The notes beneath the pieces are model-generated. The model saw only the letters and a program-made list of their open reading frames with translations. It was not told the origin of the DNA and did no database searches. Source: Siphonodentalium dalli (lineage: Eukaryota; Mollusca; Scaphopoda; Gadilida; Siphonodentaliidae). Taken from it: a stretch of 64,000 nt of DNA. The stretch spans positions 263,286,077-263,350,076 of the forward strand of contig CP136061.1 in NCBI GenBank assembly GCA_032622095.1, read 5' to 3'. The translations under genes were made by a program, and so were the position numbers. The first letter of the stretch is position 1. Each line of letters begins with the position of its first letter. Below, piece by piece: positions 58,901 through 64,000 of the stretch.

Positions 58901-60221
58901 CCGTACTGACCCGCGTTTAGGCCCAGGGGGCCTTTATTTGAGCTCAAAAATCCAAGTGGGCTTAAACCCGAATATGACCCTTTGCAAACCAAAATCCCAA
59001 GAAATCGGGACAGTAAAACTGAAGAAAAAATAAAGTCGATCCAGCAGAGTTTCGGTGAAATATACACGTCTTCCAGATTAAATAAAGTTAAGTATAAGTT
59101 ACTTTGAGAAAGTATTTGTTTCATTTTTATGTGTATATTAAAATATTACTTGTTATCTTGTTTTATTGCCCAAAATTCCCATAAATGACAGTTTGTAAGC
59201 ATCATGGGTCATCGGATTTTTCTGCCATTTCAGACAGTTGGGTAAATCCACTATCTATAGTCTATATCTATAGTTATTATCTATAGTTTATATCAATGTT
59301 CAGATAATTAATCCGATTAGGATAACAATGAACCCATCAGTGGCCCGTTGTCTACAAAGATGTTACAATACAATAGTGACCAATTTAACAAAGCCAGTGA
59401 GTCTAGTTAATTAACGAAATGACGTTGTAAATACGTATACAAAAAAACACGTGTTTTAATGTTTAGAGTCATCGCTCCCAAACCGTTGACACAGATTAAT
59501 GTTTATACTATAGACTATAGTCTATACCGTAAAACGTGAAAAATAGCAGTTTAAAATTTTAAATAATGATTATTATATACTAACCACCGGGTACCAATAC
59601 GACATCGGTATCTCTTTTTTTGAAGGCATCTTGTGCTGTTGTTGTTGTTGAATGACAAGTGCCCCCTCTGCCCCATTATTATACCCACCGTGTGTTTACA
59701 TAACCAGGGAATGAGTTCTTTTTGTGTTTGGCCACATGTAGGAACATACCGACATACAAAGAATATGTTTTTACAGTACTGTTGTTGACATGTGTGCGAT
59801 GCACGCACGTGATTCTTTGAAGTGATTGATGTTTACCGCGTTCTCAGATATACGCCGTTAGCGAGTGGGTTTGATGTCTGTCGACGTTTGGTTTCCCCCA
59901 GTTAGTATAATTGAATAAACAACTGAGATTTTAAGATTCACTTTATTTTATTTTATATATTATTATCACTTACCTACGAAGTATAACTTTCCATTTTTCG
60001 TGGCATTCTCGCCGTCACCGATCGTTTGTGAATATTCTTCCCGTTATATATTGGAATTATTTATTTGGGAAGTATCATTAGCAAATAATTACTTACCACC
60101 GCTGAAATTTAACAAAATATGGGGTGGGCTTAAACACGAATATACCCCTGTGCATGGAATTTGGTCAAAAGATATGGGTGGGCTTAAACACGGGCATGGG
60201 CCTTGAGCCGGGTCAGTACGG
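58901..60221. mobile_element. TA-flanked MITE inserted in LINE ORF2
   Basis: TA at 58899-58900 and 60222-60223. The ends are CCGTACTGACCCG and its complement, followed in both arms by diverged copies of AGGCCCA and GTGGGCTTAAACCCG/GTGTTTAAGCCCACC. Length is 1321 bp. It has no coding capacity; a TTG microsatellite lies at about 59636. TA duplication fits the Tc1/mariner/pogo group. Joining across the TA restores the LINE reading frame. Confidence 0.8.
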
Positions 60222-60223
60222 TA

Positions 60224-61271
60224 AGTGGTATAATCAAAACTGCCTGGAAGTGAAAAGACAACTTAGATCCGTGGCTAACAAGCTACATAGGGAACCCCAT
60301 AATGCACATTTTAGAACAGACTATCATAATCTCAGAAGGAATTACAAGAAAATAATTAAACAATCAAAATTCAATTACTCCCGATCCCTGGTAGAAGAGC
60401 TTGACAATAACATAGGGAAGAATAGCAAAACATTTTGGAAAAAGATCTCAAATTTAAAACAGGAACAAAAACAAGAGAACCCTATCAAATTATCAGTTTG
60501 GGACTCATATATGTCACAGCTCTATTCAAAACATGATGATGACAATGATGACCCTAATAGATTGCAATCCGTAGAATTACAACAACAAAACAAAAGCCCG
60601 CTAGATTTCCCTTTTAAATGTAAGGAGGTTAAACAGGGAATTTATAACATGAAATCAAATAAAGAGTCAGGTATTGATAACATATTTAATGAGTTCTTAA
60701 AGTGTGGCAGTGACAGCCTATTACCTTCACTTGTCAGATTGTTCAATAGAATACTAACTGAGTGCTATTTTCCAGAGGCATGGAACTTGTCATCAATATC
60801 ATTCATCCACAAAAGTGGTGACATAAATGAATGCAATAACTATCGTTGTATTAATATTACAAGTAGTCTTGGAAAATTATTCACCTCCTTGTTACAGAAA
60901 AGACTGCACAATTTTTTAGAAGATAATAAATTATACAATAAGTTTCAGGCAGGATTTCGTCCCGACTACAGAACTTCAGATCACTTGTTTACAATGAAAA
61001 CAATTATCAACAAATACATAAATCACGATAAAAAACCTGTTTATTCCTGCTTTGTTGACTTCTCAAAAGCATTCGATTCAGTCTGGCGACAGGGAATGCT
61101 TGAAAAATTGCTCAAACATGGAGTTGGTGGAAAATTTTATAAACTCATCAAGAGTATGTACTTACAACCAAAATTTGTTGTAAAAAAAGGAAATCTGGTT
61201 ACATACCCAAAAATTTCATGGAAAGGAATTCGTCAGGGTGATGGACTGAGTCCCCTCTTATTTAACGTATA
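60224..61271 (+). pseudogene. LINE ORF2, linker and reverse transcriptase motifs 0-B
   Basis: After KWYNQNCLEVKRQLRSVANK it shows FWKKISNL, then SGIDNIFNEFLKCG, NYRCINITSSLGKLFTSLLQ, KFQAGFRPDYRTSDHLFT (fingers), CFVDFSKAFDSV (motif A, first catalytic Asp) and GIRQGDGLSPLLFNVY (motif B). A single-base change near 61271 shifts the frame into a stop at 61279 just before motif C, which continues in another frame. With the MITE and this shift the copy cannot make active ORF2 protein. Confidence 0.8.
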
Positions 61272-62572
61272 TCACAAATGATATAACTGAAATTTTCGAT
61301 TTTTCAATAACACATCCGATCACTCTCAAATCAACACAAACTAATCTTCTAATGTATGCTGATGATTTGGTTCTACTTTCTGAGAGTGAATCTGGGCTAC
61401 AGTCTTGTTTGGATGCACTGTCTACTTACTGTAATAAATGGAAACTGAAGGTGAACATGGGTAAAACCAAAGCTTTAGTTTTTAGTAAAACAAGGAGGAA
61501 CAAATCCAAGATGTTGTTTAGCATCGGGGATCATGAAGTGGAAATTGTTGACAGTTATAAATATCTAGGATTGCCTTTATATTTTAATGGAAACTTAAAA
61601 CATGCTGCCCAATACATGGCAAAACAAGCTTCAAAAGCACTATTTTCACTTAAATCAAAAATTCTTGACTTTAATTTCTCTAGTAGGGAAACAGATATGA
61701 AATTATTTGATACCCTAATTAAACCAATACTGTTATATGGATCTGAAATTTGGGTTGGGAATTATTCTACAAAGGCATTTTTCAATGATCAAACACCCTT
61801 TGAAAAATTACACAATAGATTTTGCAAGTATACTCTTGGGGTTCATCGAAAATCCTCGAATTTGGGCAGTAGATGCGAACTTGGAAGAGAGCCAATGGCA
61901 AATTCTATTACTAAACTGGCTATAAAATACCTGCTTAGACTTACCAACTTGCCAAACGATCGCTTTTTAAAAGAAATATTTGAACTGGACAAGGAACTCT
62001 TCCATAAAGGCAGTCCATCCTGGTATTCTATTGTAAATTCTTCTTTGACAAGATTCAACATAAACTTAGAAACATTGGATGCAGACAACTTGGAGGACCC
62101 TATATTATATTCTTACAAGGCGGATGTAGATAAAAAACTTCAGACCTATTCACAAGATGTTACAATGGATAACAAACTTTATTTGTTTGGAAAAATATAT
62201 AAGGAGTTCAAAACTCAAACTTATTTAACACTAGGGATACCTAAATCTCTCACCGGGCACCTGAGTGCAATGAGGATCAGTGCTCATAATTTAGCCATAG
62301 AAAAGGAAAGACAGAAACGCCCAAAACCAACATTATCTCAAAGAACTTGCTCTCTATGTCTTCAGTTAGAAGACGAAGAACATTTTTTCCTTTTCTGTAA
62401 GAAGAATATTAACCAAAGAAATAATTTATTTGTAAAACTCAATCAACAAGTTGAACCAAAAATTTTACAAGGATCAAAAGAATCTTTCAATAATTTTCGA
62501 TGTCTTCTTGACCCAGACACAGCACGCGAAACAAAATTGATATGTGAATTTATTGCATGCTCTCTAGACTGA
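61272..62572 (+). pseudogene. LINE ORF2, reverse transcriptase motif C to C-terminus
   Basis: In the frame entered after the shift the sequence reads TNDITEIFDFSITHP, then MYADDLVLLSES (motif C, the catalytic YADD), MGKTKALVFSK (motif D) and SYKYLGLPLYF (motif E), followed by the thumb. The C-terminus carries CSLCLQLEDEEHFFLFC, a C-x2-C-x8-H-x4-C type zinc-binding motif of L2/CR1-like ORF2 proteins. No RNase H domain follows. The stop is at 62572. Confidence 0.8.
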
Positions 62573-62727
62573 CAGGGTCCTCCACAGATGTTTCACCTAT
62601 TATAGTCAATTTATAGTCACCAAATATATGATTTCTTTCTCAGATGTATATTGTATATATATTATGTTACGACAGACACCATTGTTTTATGGTTTGTTTT
62701 AATAAATCTTATCTTATCTTATCTTAT
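62573..62727 (+). repeat. LINE 3' UTR with (CTTAT)n tail
   Basis: About 130 bp of 3' untranslated sequence ends in four to five CTTAT units in place of poly(A), directly followed by the CTAACT target duplication. Short tandem tails are typical of CR1/L2-type LINEs. Confidence 0.8.
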
Positions 62728-63612
62728 CTAACTATGTTATTCAACTGGTCAGTACTAGTAAAATTTGTATAAGCGGCGGTTAACGTATTGCTGAGTGTCA
62801 AAATTTTATCGTAATTAAAATTTGCTACACACTCCATTTCACTATTTTGGTCCCATTTATTTACGCGAGATGGTATTATAGCAGGCTCGATATTGTGTAA
62901 ATTTTGGGGGGATCGGTCTATATCTTCGAGGTGTAGCACCGTTTTGATTGGGCAGTGAATATCTGAGGCAATATTGGTGTAGTCAAGTACAACAAAGTTC
63001 TCAATAATGGGTAGGGCATGTAAGTTTTCCAACACCCTGATCCTCACCAGTCCGGCCATTTAGTATAATCCAGCCATTACATAGGCATTTTTCTAACAGT
63101 GTTTTCCCGTATTGGTTTATGGTGGGGTCTTGACTACTTCTATCCACAGGCATATTGGTTAGCTCTAGAAAGAATAGTTGGTCAATATTCATATTGAGAC
63201 TTTCAGGGATATTGGGCAGGGGTACTTCATCTATATATATGCCAGTTTCAGATGCAGTTCGTGCATTCAGATCCCCAGTTAGAAAAATATAAGGGGTTCG
63301 ATTCATGAGTGTCAAATACTCATCTTCGATTTCAGTGAAGGCTTCCTTTGATGTATACCTACTACCTTCTGGTGGGACATAAATGGCTCCAATTATTACA
63401 TGGAATCCAAATGACGAGTCTTGTCTTGTGATTTCAACCCAGCTAACAAATTTAGATTTTGTTTCAATCGTGTTACATGAGTTCAAAAATTTATCATTTA
63501 TGCCAATTACAATGCCACCAGATCTACAGGTAGAGATTTTAGTCCGGTTCTTCATGTAAAATTTGAAGCCTGGCAGCTCTGGCTGGTCACAGTCATCGGT
63601 TTTGGTATGTCA
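62728..63612 (-). pseudogene. Minus-strand LINE, endonuclease part
   Basis: On the minus strand the frame shows DDCDQPELPGFKFYMKNRT, RSGGIVIGI, IGAIYVPPEGSRY, FLTGDLNARTAS (catalytic GD.N), RSSQDPTINQYGKTLLEKC and ILNGRTGEDQ. The expected S..DY motif is missing. A frame shift near 63050 leads to ENFVVLDYTNIASDIHCPI, where the SDH catalytic triplet reads SDIH. It ends in TSTDQLNNIV at the CTAACT junction with the inserted LINE and resumes at 48151. The internal loss and shift make it inactive. Confidence 0.7.
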
Positions 63613-64000
63613 GCGTGTTAGGCCGTGGGCAGATCTGGGAAGGTTGCAAATAATTACCATTACATGTATTCTCGTTTGGTGCCATTGTAAAAATATGTCT
63701 TCAAGAAAACAATCCGATGTTTGGGAGTTCTTTGACAAGGGGTTACGTATATAATATAAACTATTAATTTGTTTCATTATTTCTTGCAATTCTTTTTTGA
63801 AAATGTCCAGGTTATACACGGCAGTAATTGTGACTGCATCCCCGTCACCCCGGGCCCCCCACAAAAGCTCAAATATCTCCCACTGTCTACTTATGTCCTC
63901 GTTAAATTCATTGTAAGTGCACACCTTTCGCCGCAATTTCACCGATTAATGTGAAGCACGTGACCTGCCGAAATACGTAGCGGCGGCTTATACGTAGCGG
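63613..64000 (-). other. Upstream part of the minus-strand LINE or unknown sequence
   Basis: A minus-strand frame (to about 63942, no ATG) contains KKELQEIMKQINSLYYIRN, which I do not recognise. TACGTAGCGGCGGC and TACGTAGCGG recur at the window edge. The first endonuclease motif of the LINE is not seen. Confidence 0.35.

Larger units (their letters stand above)
48158..62727 (+). mobile_element. Plus-strand LINE (CR1/L2-like), full-length but twice interrupted
   Basis: CTAACT lies at both ends (48152-48157 and 62728-62733). Removing the interval rejoins the minus-strand LINE in frame (LNNIV+SSVTD). The LINE itself consists of 48158-48177, 54727-58900 and 60222-62727. It carries a coiled-coil ORF, an SGNH/esterase-like ORF, apurinic-type endonuclease, reverse transcriptase and a (CTTAT)n 3' tail. 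An esterase in ORF1, a C-terminal CCHC-like motif and the lack of RNase H point to the CR1/L2 group by knowledge of these clades; the clade is inference. Interruptions are the foldback at 48178-54718 and the MITE at 58901-60221. Confidence 0.75.

Overview
The window looks like nuclear DNA of an invertebrate animal, most likely a marine mollusc or another lophotrochozoan. It is AT-rich and gene-poor. It has split exons with GT/AG junctions, no operons, and a very large load of LINEs, Penelope-like elements, Helitron-related tandem-repeat elements, hAT/pogo/Harbinger-like DNA transposons and foldbacks. The mollusc assignment is inference: about 160-bp tandem cores inside hairpin-ended elements recall the bivalve pearl/BIV160 type of repeat.

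Only one host gene is supported. Three plus-strand exons (11668-11744, 17608-18090, 35338-35470) are phase-compatible and encode a Lys-rich N-terminal segment followed by helical armadillo-like repeats. Its introns (5.9 kb and 17.2 kb) hold nearly everything else in the left half.

Layout. 1-7 kb: anonymous sequence, a 2.3-kb element with 25-bp terminal inverted repeats, and degenerate modular repeats. 7.6-9.6 kb: a Penelope-like insertion with two terminal repeats in inverted orientation, each with a complete hammerhead-ribozyme motif, inside a 14-bp target duplication. 9.8-11.2, 18.8-22.8 and 38.7-47.6 kb: three copies of one Helentron/HINE-like family, each with the same 5' palindrome, the same 3' hairpin and a core of ~155/164-bp tandem monomers. 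Two of them carry hAT-like insertions with perfect 8-bp target duplications. 13.0-16.5 kb: a long-TIR foldback. 23.0-23.8 kb: a pogo/Tigger-like remnant. 25.3-27.0 kb: a broken orphan-family gene behind a 3 x 122-bp array. 29-32.3 kb: an inverted-repeat pair and a Harbinger-like MITE. 35.5-37.9 kb: a Helitron-like 3' end, a second hammerhead-bearing terminal repeat and a Ty3/gypsy integrase fragment.

The right third is a nest that can be dated by its own junctions. A minus-strand LINE (47.6-48.16 and 62.73-63.6 kb) was invaded by a plus-strand LINE with ORF1 coiled coil, SGNH/esterase-like ORF, endonuclease and reverse transcriptase (6-bp duplication CTAACT). That LINE was then hit by a 6.54-kb near-palindromic foldback (8-bp duplication GTTCTCTC) and by a 1.32-kb TA-flanked MITE that splits ORF2 between endonuclease and reverse transcriptase. 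Conceptually removing each insertion restores the reading frame at the older element's junction, so the order of events is well supported.
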